Shown here in pieces: positions 36,280 through 45,610 of a stretch of 64,000 nt of DNA. Position numbers and translations under genes: made by a program. The DNA is from GCA-020356105 sp964347475 (lineage in GTDB: Bacteria > Pseudomonadota > Alphaproteobacteria > UBA8366 > JADFVY01). The notes beneath the pieces were generated by a model. That model saw nothing but the letters and a program-made list of their open reading frames with translations. It ran no database searches and was not told the origin of the DNA. The stretch lies in the NCBI GenBank assembly GCA_964347475.1, contig CAYFYY010000006.1, forward strand, positions 1 to 64,000, written 5' to 3'. Positions within the stretch are counted from its first letter, which is position 1; each line of letters opens with the position of its first letter.

Positions 36280-38148
36280 ATGCTTCAGCAGCTTCGTACC
36301 TCCGCCGCCAGCCTTGTAGCCAAGCTACTCGTCGTCTTGCTGATCATCAGTTTCGCGGCGTGGGGCGTGACCGACTACATCACTCAGGCCCAGCAGGACG
36401 ATACCGTCGCCACCGTCGGCGACGTCTCGATTTCCGCCGCTGAACTTTCGACGGCGTTCCAGCGGGAGCTTAATCGGTTTCGCGCGCAGGGCATCGAGCT
36501 TTCCTCGGAACAGGCACGCAGCCTGGGACTTCTCGATCAGGTTCTCGACCGTTTGATCTCGGCTCGGGTCTATGAGGCGAGCGGCGAATGGCTCGGTTTG
36601 GCGGCCAGTGACGATATCGTACGCAGGGTTATCGCGGAAGAACCGTCTTTCTTCGACGAAACCGGGCGCTTCAGTCGCTCGCGCTATGAATTCATTCTCA
36701 GCCAGTCGGGTATATCCGAGGGGCAGTTCATCGCCGACGTGCGGCGCGACATCCTGCGACGCCAGATCCTCAACAGCCTGGATTTCTCGGACAAGGCGCC
36801 CGACGCCCTGGTCACGACGCTGCATCGCTGGCGCGGCGAGAAGCGCGTGGCCACCTACGTCACCGTACCGGTAGACGCCGATTTGGATGTCGGCGAACCC
36901 GACGCGGCGACACTGCAGACGTTGCACCAGGAACAAGCCGAGCGCTTCACCGCGCCGGAGCGGCGGCGCCTGAGCTTCCTGCATCTCAACCGGAAAGTTG
37001 CGGAGAAGGAGATCGTCGTCACCGACGAGCAGCTGCGGCAGCGCTACGAAGAGAATCTTGCAGCCTACACCGAGCCCGAGACTCGCACTGTCCAACAAAT
37101 TCTTGTGGCCGATGAGTCGGCGGCAAAACAAGCGTCCGGTGCGCTGCGTGAAGGCCGGACGTTCGAAAGTGTTGCCAAGCAGGTTGCCGACCTGGATGCG
37201 GCGGATCTTGAGCTCGGCACCTACAGTGCAGCGGCATTTCCCATGCCCGAGCTATGGGATTCCATTGCCGAACTGGCCGAGGGGGAAGTCTCGGAACCCC
37301 AGGAGTCGCCGTTTGGCTGGCACATCTTCCGGGTCACCGCCATCGTTCCCGAATCCGTCACGCCCTTCGATGAAGCGCGCACCCGCATCGAGGAAGAGTT
37401 GAAGGCTGAGCAAACGGGTGACGTGCTCTGGCGCTTGTCGCGGGCGCTGGAGGACGAATTGGCGGGCGGGGCGACCCTCGAGGAGGCCGGGGCGGCGCTT
37501 GCCGTACCGATACGGAAAACGGGATTGATCGACATCGGCGGTGCCGGTGTCGACGGCGAGCCGGCCGAAAACTTGCCTGGCGGAGATTTCCTCGACAACG
37601 CATTCCTGACCGTCAATGGCGAGTTGAGCTATGTCACCCAGCTTCCCGAGGGTGATTACTACCTCTTGCGGGTCGACGAAGTCGTGCCGTCGGCCCTGCG
37701 TCCGCTCGAGGACGTCCGTGATGAGGTTGCCGCCCTGTGGAAGGAGGAGCGCCGCCGCGAGGCGGCCCGGGAGCGTGCCCTCGCGATCGTTGCGCGTGTC
37801 GAGAACGGCGAGGCGCTGTCCGACGTTGCCGCCGCGGACGGGCTCGTCGTGAATGAGAGCAAACCGTTCGATCGGCGTGGCAACGGCGCGGATTCACCGC
37901 GCATCACGCCGCTGCTGGCCAGCGACATTTTCAAGATCCGGCCCGGGCAGGCCGCCATGGACGAGGCACCGGACGGGTTTACCGTCGCGCAGCTCAAGTC
38001 GATCGAGGCGGCCGATCCGTCGAAACCCGGCGAGCTGCCCACCATCCTCGCCAATCAGATGATCGGCGACGTCGTGATTCAGTTCAACAACAGCGTGCGG
38101 CAGCGTTTCGGGGTGGAGGTCGACCGGGCCGCCCTCAACCGCTTCTAG
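36280..38148 (+). CDS. ppiD: PpiD-like periplasmic peptidyl-prolyl isomerase
   Basis: 622 residues. A single N-terminal membrane anchor at about 13-31 (LVAKLLVVLLIISFAAWGVT), a SurA_N-like chaperone region (FQRELNRFRAQGIELSSEQA) and a parvulin domain about 245-345 (ARTVQQILVADE to WGWHIFRVT), then a long C-terminal helical part. It holds newly exported proteins at the Sec translocon. Seven bases before trpE, so trpE may depend on the ppiD promoter. Divergent from tpiA. Confidence 0.92.
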   Translation: MLQQLRTSAASLVAKLLVVLLIISFAAWGVTDYITQAQQDDTVATVGDVSISAAELSTAFQRELNRFRAQGIELSSEQARSLGLLDQVLDRLISARVYEASGEWLGLAASDDIVRRVIAEEPSFFDETGRFSRSRYEFILSQSGISEGQFIADVRRDILRRQILNSLDFSDKAPDALVTTLHRWRGEKRVATYVTVPVDADLDVGEPDAATLQTLHQEQAERFTAPERRRLSFLHLNRKVAEKEIVVTDEQLRQRYEENLAAYTEPETRTVQQILVADESAAKQASGALREGRTFESVAKQVADLDAADLELGTYSAAAFPMPELWDSIAELAEGEVSEPQESPFGWHIFRVTAIVPESVTPFDEARTRIEEELKAEQTGDVLWRLSRALEDELAGGATLEEAGAALAVPIRKTGLIDIGGAGVDGEPAENLPGGDFLDNAFLTVNGELSYVTQLPEGDYYLLRVDEVVPSALRPLEDVRDEVAALWKEERRREAARERALAIVARVENGEALSDVAAADGLVVNESKPFDRRGNGADSPRITPLLASDIFKIRPGQAAMDEAPDGFTVAQLKSIEAADPSKPGELPTILANQMIGDVVIQFNNSVRQRFGVEVDRAALNRF

Positions 38149-38155
38149 CGTCGCA

Positions 38156-39670
38156 ATGAACGTCAAGCCGGCCTTTGCGGAGTTTGAACGCGTCTACGCC
38201 GCCGGCAGACCGCAGGTCGTGTCGACGTCGCTGATCGCGGATCTCGAGACACCGGTTTCGGCAATGCTCAAGCTTGCCGACGGGAAACCGAACAGTTTCC
38301 TGCTGGAATCGGTGGAGGGCGGATCGATCCGCGGACGGTATTCGTTCATCGGCCTGAAACCCGATTTGATCTGGCGCTGCTTCGGCGACCGGGCGGAGAT
38401 CAATCGCGATGCCCGGTTCGACGTGGACGCGTTCGGACCATGCGACGGTGGCGCTCTCGAGTCGCTCCGAGCAGTGCTCGAGGAATCGGCGATCGAGTTG
38501 CCCGACGACATGCCGCCGATGGCCGCGGGGCTGGTCGGTTACATGAGTTACGACATGGTCCGGTTGATGGAACGGCTGCCGGACGGCAACCCCCGGATCA
38601 TCGATGTGCCGGATGGGCTGTTGGTGCGCCCGACCGTGATGGCAGTGTTCGACACCATCGAAGACCTCGTCACCGTGATCACACCCGTCCGCCCGCAGCC
38701 GGGTGTCGACGCGCAGACGGCCTGGCGCGGCGCGCAGGAGCGGCTTGCCGACATTGTGGCCGACTTCGAGAGATCTCTGCCCTATCGGCGGGAGCCGGGC
38801 ACGATCACGGCCGAGTCGCCGGAACCCACATCGAACGTGACGCCTGCGGAGTTCTGTACCATGATCGAAGCGGCCAAGGAATACATCCTGGCCGGCGACA
38901 TCTTTCAGGTCGTCCTGTCGCAACGGTTCGAGGTGCCGTTCGCACTGCCGCCCTTCGCGCTGTACAGGTCCTTGCGCCGCCTCAACCCTTCGCCGTTTCT
39001 GTTTTATCTCGATTTCGGGTCGTTCAGCATCGTCGGATCGAGCCCCGAAATCCTGGTGCGTCTGCGCGACGGCAAGGTCACGATCCGGCCGATCGCCGGC
39101 ACCCGGCCGCGCGGCAAGGATGCCGCCGAAGACAAGGCGCTGGCCGCGGACCTGCTGTCGGATCCCAAGGAACTGGCCGAACACCTGATGCTGCTCGATC
39201 TGGGTCGCAACGACGTCGGCCGGGTCGCACGCGTCGGCAGCGTTACGGTGACCGAGCAGATGAACGTCGAGTACTACTCCCACGTCATGCACATCGTCTC
39301 CAACGTGGAAGGCGACATCGCACCGGAGTTCGATGCCCTCCAGGCCCTCGCCGCGGGATTTCCCGCCGGCACCGTCTCCGGCGCACCGAAGGTGCGAGCG
39401 ATGGAGATCATCGACGAGTTGGAACCGGACCGGCGCGGCGTCTATGCCGGATGCATCGGCTATTTCGGCGCCAACGGGGATATGGACACTTGCATCGCGC
39501 TGCGCACCGCGGTGGTCAAGGATGGCAGGATGTATGTCCAGGCCGGCGGCGGGATCGTCTACGACAGCAATCCGGAAAGCGAATTCCAGGAGAGCTGCAA
39601 CAAGGCTCGCGCGCTACTGCGGGCTGCCGAGGAGGCCGTTCGTTTTGCCGCTGCCGGCGGCCGCGGCTAG
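38156..39670 (+). CDS. trpE: Anthranilate synthase component I
   Basis: 504 residues. N-terminal feedback-control element with FLLESVEGG and RYSFIGLKPD, chorismate-binding core with SPEILVRLRDGKVTIRPIAG, GTRPRG, LLDLGRNDVGRV and AGFPAGTVSGAPKVRAMEII. It makes anthranilate from chorismate with ammonia supplied by TrpG. No leader peptide or attenuator lies upstream; only seven bases part it from ppiD. The usual partner trpG is 5 kb away past a minus-strand cassette. Its 3' end overlaps the deacetylase gene by 57 bases. Confidence 0.96.
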   Translation: MNVKPAFAEFERVYAAGRPQVVSTSLIADLETPVSAMLKLADGKPNSFLLESVEGGSIRGRYSFIGLKPDLIWRCFGDRAEINRDARFDVDAFGPCDGGALESLRAVLEESAIELPDDMPPMAAGLVGYMSYDMVRLMERLPDGNPRIIDVPDGLLVRPTVMAVFDTIEDLVTVITPVRPQPGVDAQTAWRGAQERLADIVADFERSLPYRREPGTITAESPEPTSNVTPAEFCTMIEAAKEYILAGDIFQVVLSQRFEVPFALPPFALYRSLRRLNPSPFLFYLDFGSFSIVGSSPEILVRLRDGKVTIRPIAGTRPRGKDAAEDKALAADLLSDPKELAEHLMLLDLGRNDVGRVARVGSVTVTEQMNVEYYSHVMHIVSNVEGDIAPEFDALQALAAGFPAGTVSGAPKVRAMEIIDELEPDRRGVYAGCIGYFGANGDMDTCIALRTAVVKDGRMYVQAGGGIVYDSNPESEFQESCNKARALLRAAEEAVRFAAAGGRG

Positions 39671-40951
39671 CTGGCTTCGAGCTTCGGCTCCATACGCGAG
39701 CTTGACGATCGCGCTCACCGGTACGAGGTCGAGCCCGCGTGCCCGCGCCGCCGGAATCCACTGCGCCAGAACGTCGACGGTCACGTCGTGGGGATGACCG
39801 ATGGCAATGGCATGGCCGCGCTGTCGTGCGACGCGTTCCAGCACCGCAAGCTGTGCCAGGATGCTTTCGGCGTCGAGTTCGTTGTCGAGGAAGACCTGCC
39901 GGCTGGCATGGGGCAGGTCCATGTTGCGGGCCAGTTCGGCGCCGACGGTCCTGCTGTCGGTCCGCGAGTCGAGGAACATCAGGCCGCGGGCGTTCATTTC
40001 GGTCAGCAGCGGCTCCACCAAGTCGGGCCGGGCCATGAATTTGCTGCCCATATGGTTGTTGACCCCGACATAACCGTCGAACTGCGCCAACGCCCAGCGG
40101 AACCGACGCATGATCTCATCGTCGTCAAGCGACGTTAACAGGGCGTTCGGGCCGGGGTCGACGGCGTCGCTGCCCGGCTCCATCGGGATATGCAGCAGGA
40201 GTTCATGGCCGTTGTCGCGCGCCCGGCGCGTCTGTTGCTCCAGGTTCCGGCTGTATGGGATGAAGGCGATCGTAAGTGGGGCCGGCAGCTCGATGGCCCG
40301 CGCGGTCCGCGCCTCGGCGACACCGGCGTCGTCGATGACGATCGAAATCATCGGCCTCCGGCCCGGCGCGTGTTCGGTCTCAACCGCGTTGGCGAGCCAT
40401 TGCGGACGGACCGAGGGCGCCGGCGGTTGCCCGTCATGCCGGTAGGGCAAGTCCGGCAACGGCGGGCGCGCGGGACCACTCTCAACGCCGTCTCGGTGAC
40501 GGCCATCCGAAAGGTCGAGCAGAGGCAATGCCGACGCCAGGTTTTCGTCCTGATCGGCCGCCCCTCCGTTGCGTGCCACGAGGACACCGGGTGCCGGCTC
40601 GACGACGCCGCGTGTCAAACCACGCCATTGTGACGGCATCTGCGCTTCGAAATCTGCGGATGGGGTCGGTTCCGGCATCGCTATCACGCGACGATCCCGA
40701 TGCGGGACCGCACGATCCGTCGTGGCCACGGCAACGCTCTGCGGCGCCGGGCCGCGATCGCGCAGCGCGTGTCCGACGAGGACGACGAGGCCCGCCAAGG
40801 CAATGACCGCGATGCCAACCGCGGTGCCGAACATGACGGGACTACGGCCCGGGATCTCCGGCAGGCGAATTCGGGCGATCCGCTGCGCCACGCGGCCGCA
40901 TGCGAGACGAAGCCGGGCTGCCGGCGCCGCCAGTTGGCGGCATTTTAACAT
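39614..40951 (-). CDS. Divergent polysaccharide deacetylase family protein
   Basis: 445 residues from ATG 40951; 40834 (MFGTAVGIAVI) is a rival start, and a longer Arg-rich open frame reaches 41266. Residues 40-60 form a membrane anchor. A 140-residue low-complexity region rich in Pro, Arg and Asp follows, then the NodB-like domain from about 195: SIVIDDAGVAEARTARAI, LLLHIPMEPGSDAVDPGPNAL, GVNNHMGSKF, FLDSRTD and GHAIAIGHPHDVTVD. Such proteins are envelope-associated and of unknown substrate. Convergent 57-base overlap with trpE. Confidence 0.82.
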   Translation of the reverse strand: MLKCRQLAAPAARLRLACGRVAQRIARIRLPEIPGRSPVMFGTAVGIAVIALAGLVVLVGHALRDRGPAPQSVAVATTDRAVPHRDRRVIAMPEPTPSADFEAQMPSQWRGLTRGVVEPAPGVLVARNGGAADQDENLASALPLLDLSDGRHRDGVESGPARPPLPDLPYRHDGQPPAPSVRPQWLANAVETEHAPGRRPMISIVIDDAGVAEARTARAIELPAPLTIAFIPYSRNLEQQTRRARDNGHELLLHIPMEPGSDAVDPGPNALLTSLDDDEIMRRFRWALAQFDGYVGVNNHMGSKFMARPDLVEPLLTEMNARGLMFLDSRTDSRTVGAELARNMDLPHASRQVFLDNELDAESILAQLAVLERVARQRGHAIAIGHPHDVTVDVLAQWIPAARARGLDLVPVSAIVKLAYGAEARSQLAAAAGSGKTNGLLGSPQ

Positions 40952-41340
40952 AAGCCGAGCCGAGGCCCGCGCGAAGACCCGCACCCAGGCGGACCGCCCG
41001 CGAACGGCCAGTTCGCGACAGGTTTCGCGAACCGGGATCGATGTCAAAGAACCAGCGAGGCGGCAGCCGAACATGCCCGCACGGCGCGCAACCCTGCTCG
41101 CACCAGCGGTCAGCGGCAGGAGGCGCCACCGCAGCCGGTCGTGCCGGCATACAGCTGGCGCAGCCGGCGCAATCGCACGCCGACGCCGACGGATCATCCG
41201 CCGGCGGCCGATCGGTCGTGGGGCACTATTACGCCGCATCATTCCCTCGCATATCCCGCATCGCACAGGGTAACGGGGAAAGCGTTACCGGCCAACCGTT
41301 TCAAAATCGTTGAGACGTTGTATTTTTTCGGCGTTGCCAG
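40952..41340. other. Gap between deacetylase and cueR; no supported gene
   Basis: 389 bases. Open frames on both strands are Arg/Ala-rich and look like chance translations of GC-rich DNA. The last 60 bases before cueR are AT-richer but hold no clear terminator hairpin. Confidence 0.5.
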
Positions 41341-41742
41341 TCAGGCGTCGACCAGTTCTCCGGCCAGCCCTTCGAGGATCGGACAGTCGGGCCGGTCATC
41401 GCCGTGGCAGCGATGCGTCAGGTCCAGGAGCGTGTCGCGCATCCGTTGCAGTTCCCCGATCTTGCGGTCGACCGCCGCAATATGGGCCGTGGCCAGTGCC
41501 TTCACGTCGGCACTGGCACGTTTCTGGTTGCGCCACAGATCCAGCAACATCGACACGTCCTTGACGCTGAACCCCAGATTCCGGGCATGGTGGATGAAGC
41601 TCAGGGTCTGGACGTCCTTCTCGCTGTAGGTCCGGTAGCCGCTATCCGTGCGGCTGGCCGGTGCGATCAGGCCGATGCTCTCATAATAGCGGATCGTCTT
41701 GGCACTCACATTCGACTGCTTCGCAGCTTGTCCAATATTCAT
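41341..41742 (-). CDS. cueR: CueR-type copper-responsive MerR regulator
   Basis: 133 residues. N-terminal MerR winged HTH (NVSAKTIRYYESIGLIAP), dimerisation helix, and the metal-binding loop with cysteines at positions 112 and 120 spaced by seven residues (CHGDDRPDC), the same positions as in E. coli CueR and the mark of +1 ion sensing (copper, silver, gold). Lies 43 bases after copA, so it is co-transcribed with copZ-copA, which it controls through the dyad at 44554-44568. Confidence 0.93.
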   Translation of the reverse strand: MNIGQAAKQSNVSAKTIRYYESIGLIAPASRTDSGYRTYSEKDVQTLSFIHHARNLGFSVKDVSMLLDLWRNQKRASADVKALATAHIAAVDRKIGELQRMRDTLLDLTHRCHGDDRPDCPILEGLAGELVDA

Positions 41743-41785
41743 CTAAATCCTCCGTTTCCCGCTACTTTTCATTGATATGTTTGAT

Positions 41786-44221
41786 CTATTTAGATGATGC
41801 CCGTGCTTTCCAACGGCGCAGCGTCAGGGCATTGGTGACGACACTTACACTGCTGAAGGCCATTGCAGCGCCGGCGATGATGGGGCTGAGAAACCCGAAG
41901 GCGGCCAGCGGGATCCCGACGATGTTGTAAATGAACGCCCAGAACAGGTTCTGGTAGATCTTGCGTCCGGTCGCCCGGCTGACGTGGATCGCGTCGGCAG
42001 CGAGTCGCGGATCCGGCCGCATGAGGGTAACGCCGGCGGTCTCCATGGCGATGTCGGTGCCACTGCCCATGGCGAGGCCGATGTCGGCGGCAGCCAGCGC
42101 AGGGGCGTCATTGACGCCATCGCCGACCATCGCGACCACCCGCCCCTCGCGGCGCAGCCGCTCGACCTCGGCGGCCTTGTCCTCTGGCAGAACTTCCGCC
42201 CGGAAATCGTCGAGTCCCAGACGCCGCGCGATCGCCTGCGCGGTGCGGGTATTGTCGCCTGTCAGCATCATCACCGCGACGCCGCGCCTGTGCAGGATCT
42301 CCAGGGCCTGCGCCGCCTCGTCGCGCAGCTGGTCGGCCACGGCGATGGCGCCCTGCATTCGGCCGTCCTCGGCCGCGACCCACATCACGGTCTTGCCGTC
42401 ATCTTCCAGCTTCGCCACCCGGTCTTCCAGCGGTCCGGTGTCGGCGCCGGCCTCGACCATCAGGCTGCGGTTGCCGATCCACAGACCGGTCCCGTCAACC
42501 CGCGCGGTAAGGCCGCGTCCGCCGATGCGGCTGAAGCTCTCCACGGCATGGAGATCAAGCTCCCGGGCCGTTGCCTCCGCGAGCACGGCCTTGGCCAGCG
42601 GATGCTCGCTGCCCTGCTGCGCCGAGGCCGCGAGGCGCAACAGGGTCGCCTCGTCGACGCCCGCCGCGGCAACGACGTCGGTCACCTCGGGGCGGCCCAC
42701 GGTCAGTGTCCCCGTCTTGTCGAAGATGATGGTGTCGACGGCACCCGCCCGCTCCAGCGCCTCGACATCCTTGATCAGGATGCCGGCACGCGCGGCCGCG
42801 CCGGTTCCCGCCATGATCGCCGTCGGGGTGGCGAGCCCGAGCGCACACGGGCACGCGATGACCAGCACGGAGACGGCGGCGATGATGCTCTGCTCCATGG
42901 TGCCGCCGCTCAGCAGCCAGCCGGCCCAGGCGGCGATGGCGATCACGACGACGACCGGCACGAACACGTTGGTTACGCGGTCGACCAGGCGCTGCACCGG
43001 GGGTTTCGCCGCCTGCGCGCTTTCGATGAGGGCGATGATGCGCTCCAGCATCGAATCCTTGCCGACGGTGGTGGTTTCGATGCGCAGCAGTCCGTCACCG
43101 TTGACGCTGCCGCCGGTCACGCGATCGCCTGGCGCCTTGTGAACCGGAATGCTCTCACCGGTCAGCAGCGACTCGTCGACCGCACTGTCGCCGCTCGCCA
43201 CGTTGCCGTCGACCGGAATCCGCTCGCCCGGCCGGACGACAACGATCTCGCCGGTCCGCACCGCCGCCGCCGAAATCGTTACGACGACACCGTCGCGTTC
43301 GACATGCGCCTGCTCCGGCCGCAATTTCATAAGCTGGCGGATCGCCGCCGACGTGCCGCGCCGGGCCCTGGCTTCGAGCCATTTGCCGAGCTTGATCAGG
43401 GTGATGATGACGGCGGCCGCCTCGAAATACAGATGCGCCTCAACGCCCGGCGTCGCAAAAAACAGGTTGTAGGTGCTCAGCCCATAGGCCGCGCTGGTGC
43501 CCAGCGCGACCAGCAGGTCCATCGTACCGGTCAGCGACTTGAGCGCCTTCCAGGCCCCGACATAGAAGCTCCAGCCGATGACGAACTGAACGATGCCGCC
43601 GATGGCGAGCTGCCACACGCCGGGGAGGGCGAAGTGCCATCCCACGAATTCCCCGAACATCGGCACGACCAGCGGCACGGTCAGCAACGCCGACGTCGCC
43701 ACCAGCAGCATCTCGCGGCGGTCGGCGGCGCGCTCCGCCTCTTCCGCCGGTGCGCCGCCGTCGGAAATCTCTGCGCCGTACCCGGCCCCTTCCACCGCGG
43801 CCACGAGATCCGTCGGCTCGACCCCGAGCGCAGTGATCCGTGCGGTTTCGGTGCCGAGGTTGACACTGGCGTCGAGCACCCCCGGCACGCCCTTCAGCGC
43901 ACGTTCGACATGACCCACGCAGGCGGCGCAGGTCATGCCGGAAATTGACAGCCTTATTTCGCTCTTGGTGACCCCGTAGCCTGCGTCCTCGACCGCACGG
44001 GCGAGCGCGTCGACCCCGACGCCGTCCGCGAAGTCGACATCGGCCTGCTCGGTGCCGAGGTTGACCGACGCCCCGCTGACCCCCGGCACCGCCTTCAGCG
44101 CCCGTTCGACGTGGCCGACGCAGGCGCTGCAGGTCATGCCCTCGACCTTGAGCCGGGCATGGCGAGTGATGTGCTCCGGTGCCCTGTGATCGGCTGTTTC
44201 GGCCGTGTGTGCCGCGGTCAT
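41786..44221 (-). CDS. copA: Copper-exporting P1B-type ATPase
   Basis: 811 residues. Two N-terminal heavy-metal domains with CxxC at C31/C34 (MTCSACVGH) and C98/C101 (MTCAACVGH), then eight membrane helices, TGES actuator motif, CPC in ACPCALGLATP, phosphorylation site DKTGTLT, HP motif SEHPLAK and GDGVNDAPAL. CPC with the C-terminal MGSGTD and YN helix marks Cu(I) export. The two metal-binding domains are close copies. Placed 54 bases downstream of copZ. Confidence 0.96.
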   Translation of the reverse strand: MTAAHTAETADHRAPEHITRHARLKVEGMTCSACVGHVERALKAVPGVSGASVNLGTEQADVDFADGVGVDALARAVEDAGYGVTKSEIRLSISGMTCAACVGHVERALKGVPGVLDASVNLGTETARITALGVEPTDLVAAVEGAGYGAEISDGGAPAEEAERAADRREMLLVATSALLTVPLVVPMFGEFVGWHFALPGVWQLAIGGIVQFVIGWSFYVGAWKALKSLTGTMDLLVALGTSAAYGLSTYNLFFATPGVEAHLYFEAAAVIITLIKLGKWLEARARRGTSAAIRQLMKLRPEQAHVERDGVVVTISAAAVRTGEIVVVRPGERIPVDGNVASGDSAVDESLLTGESIPVHKAPGDRVTGGSVNGDGLLRIETTTVGKDSMLERIIALIESAQAAKPPVQRLVDRVTNVFVPVVVVIAIAAWAGWLLSGGTMEQSIIAAVSVLVIACPCALGLATPTAIMAGTGAAARAGILIKDVEALERAGAVDTIIFDKTGTLTVGRPEVTDVVAAAGVDEATLLRLAASAQQGSEHPLAKAVLAEATARELDLHAVESFSRIGGRGLTARVDGTGLWIGNRSLMVEAGADTGPLEDRVAKLEDDGKTVMWVAAEDGRMQGAIAVADQLRDEAAQALEILHRRGVAVMMLTGDNTRTAQAIARRLGLDDFRAEVLPEDKAAEVERLRREGRVVAMVGDGVNDAPALAAADIGLAMGSGTDIAMETAGVTLMRPDPRLAADAIHVSRATGRKIYQNLFWAFIYNIVGIPLAAFGFLSPIIAGAAMAFSSVSVVTNALTLRRWKARASSK

Positions 44222-44275
44222 CTGAAACTCCTCTCAACTCTTACCCGACAATTCGATCGGTCATTGCGGCGACCG

Positions 44276-44500
44276 TCACGCGGCCTGGGCGGCGTAGCCC
44301 GCAGCCTCGACCACGCCGATCAGCGTCGACGGATCGGCTGCGCCGTCGAACTGGACCTCTGCGGTCCCCGTCTTGAGATCGACCTTCGCGGCGCGCACGC
44401 CGGATGTGGCATCGAGCGCCTTCTGCACGCGCGCCACGCAATGGCCGCAGGTCATGCCCGCGATCTTCAGCGTCACCGTTTTCATTGTTGATCCAGTCAT
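44276..44500 (-). CDS. copZ: Copper chaperone CopZ
   Basis: 74 residues, one heavy-metal-associated ferredoxin-like domain with CxxC at C18/C21 (GMTCGHC). Start at ATG 44500 behind AGGGA; ATG 44485 is an alternative start with the core domain. It carries Cu(I) to CopA. First gene of the copZ-copA-cueR operon, controlled from the dyad-bearing promoter just upstream. Confidence 0.93.
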   Translation of the reverse strand: MTGSTMKTVTLKIAGMTCGHCVARVQKALDATSGVRAAKVDLKTGTAEVQFDGAADPSTLIGVVEAAGYAAQAA

Positions 44501-44543
44501 GGCCGTATCCCTTCAGTACGAGCAATGGAACCTGTCGGCGACA

Positions 44544-44574
44544 CACATAAGGGTTCCAGAAACTGGAAGGTCAA
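44544..44574 (-). promoter_or_regulatory. CueR-type promoter of copZ-copA-cueR
   Basis: On the minus strand -35 TTGACC (44569-44574) and -10 TATGTG (44544-44549) are parted by 19 bases, the over-long spacing typical of MerR-family promoters. The spacer holds the dyad TTCCAG-TTT-CTGGAA (44554-44568). Layout matches known CueR sites. The -10 ends 44 bases before the copZ ATG. Confidence 0.8.
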
Positions 44575-44580
44575 TGACAA

Positions 44581-44601
44581 ACTTTCCAAATACTGGAAAG
44601 T
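44581..44601. promoter_or_regulatory. Second CueR-like dyad
   Basis: ACTTTCCA (44581-44588) and TGGAAAGT (44594-44601) are perfect 8-bp arms around AATAC. The centre is 30 bases from that of the first dyad, about three helical turns. A poor plus-strand promoter (TGACAA, 20 bases, TATCGG) can be drawn across it towards trpG. Confidence 0.5.
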
Positions 44602-44697
44602 ATCGGAAGTAAGCGACGACGCGTCCCTTCCGTCCTGCGCCGAACACTGCTATAAACCGCCGTCCGGTGCCGCCGCCGTTGGCGCCAAGGGATTGAT

Positions 44698-45282
44698 ATG
44701 TTTCTACTAATCGACAATTACGACAGCTTCACATACAACCTCGTGCACTTCCTGGGCGAACTCGGGGCGGAGGTCACCGTGCGTCGAAATGACGCGATCA
44801 CCGTGGACGAAGTGCTGGCCCTGCAGACCGAGGGGATCGTCATCTCGCCGGGCCCTTGCGATCCCGACAGGGCCGGGATTTGCCTCGAGCTTGTCCGGGC
44901 GACCGCCGGCAAAGTGCCGCTGCTGGGCGTGTGCCTTGGACATCAGGCGATCGGCCAGGCCTTCGGGGGAACGATCGTGCGCACGCTGCCGATGCACGGC
45001 AAGGTCAGCCAGATCCACCACACCGGTACCGGCGTTTTCGCGAGCCTGCCGGACCCCTTCCCTGCGACCCGCTACCATTCGCTCGTGGTCGCGCGCGACG
45101 GCCTCCCCGACTGCTTCGAAGTGACGGCGGAGTCCGACGAAGGTCTGATCATGGGCCTGCAGCATCGTGACCTGCCGGTGCACGGCGTGCAGTTCCATCC
45201 GGAAAGCATCGCCACCGAACACGGACACGACCTGCTGGCCAATTTCCTCAAGCTTGCGGGTCGCGAGGTCGACTACGCGTAA
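44698..45282 (+). CDS. trpG: Anthranilate synthase component II (glutamine amidotransferase)
   Basis: 194 residues. Class I glutaminase with nucleophile C79 in GVCLGHQAIGQAFGG and the His/Glu pair in HGVQFHPESI; LLIDNYDSFTYNL is the N-terminal mark. It gives ammonia to TrpE; a dual role with PabB in folate synthesis is possible. AAGGG lies upstream of the ATG. Its neighbours are copZ (divergent) and, convergently, the DUF1330 gene one base after its stop. Confidence 0.95.
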   Translation: MFLLIDNYDSFTYNLVHFLGELGAEVTVRRNDAITVDEVLALQTEGIVISPGPCDPDRAGICLELVRATAGKVPLLGVCLGHQAIGQAFGGTIVRTLPMHGKVSQIHHTGTGVFASLPDPFPATRYHSLVVARDGLPDCFEVTAESDEGLIMGLQHRDLPVHGVQFHPESIATEHGHDLLANFLKLAGREVDYA

Positions 45283-45283
45283 T

Positions 45284-45610
45284 TTAGCGTTTCGCGAGGC
45301 AAGGAGTCCCGCCGGTGGCGTCGGTATAGTCGATGGCGTAAAGCCCGCTGACGGTTCCGGCGATGCGGGCCCTCGGATAGGGCGCGTATTCCGGGTCGTC
45401 GTAGAACGCTTGGGCCGACTCCAGCAACGGGAATTCGATCAGTGCGATCATGTCCGCATCCCGGGGTTCGCCCTCGACGGTGGTGATGCTGCCGCTGCGC
45501 GATAGATACCGCCCGCCGTGCTTGGCGGCGATTTCGTGGACCGCGGCTGCATTATCCGGGATCCAGCTGTCGTCGGTGAGCTTCACGATGGCGGAGTCGT
45601 ATACGGGCAT
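45284..45610 (-). CDS. DUF1330 family protein
   Basis: 108 residues, dimeric alpha-beta-barrel type. The stretch KHGGRYLSRSGSITTVEGEPRDADMIALIEFP followed by ESAQAFYDDPEY is characteristic. No signal peptide or metal site. Function unknown; some relatives act as stress or degradation accessory proteins. It sits on the minus strand between trpG and trpD, its start divergent from trpD. Confidence 0.85.
   Translation of the reverse strand: MPVYDSAIVKLTDDSWIPDNAAAVHEIAAKHGGRYLSRSGSITTVEGEPRDADMIALIEFPLLESAQAFYDDPEYAPYPRARIAGTVSGLYAIDYTDATGGTPCLAKR

Noticed and set aside
40952..41266. N-terminal extension of the deacetylase frame
   Set aside because: The added 105 residues are mostly Arg/Ala, lack structure and precede the likely membrane anchor; treated as non-coding.
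41984..43948. Long open frame (about 650 codons) on the plus strand opposite copA
   Set aside because: It is a His/Arg/Asp-rich mirror of copA codons; such antisense frames are frequent in GC-rich DNA and show no family features. The same holds for long frames opposite trkA, pyrG, eno and comEC.
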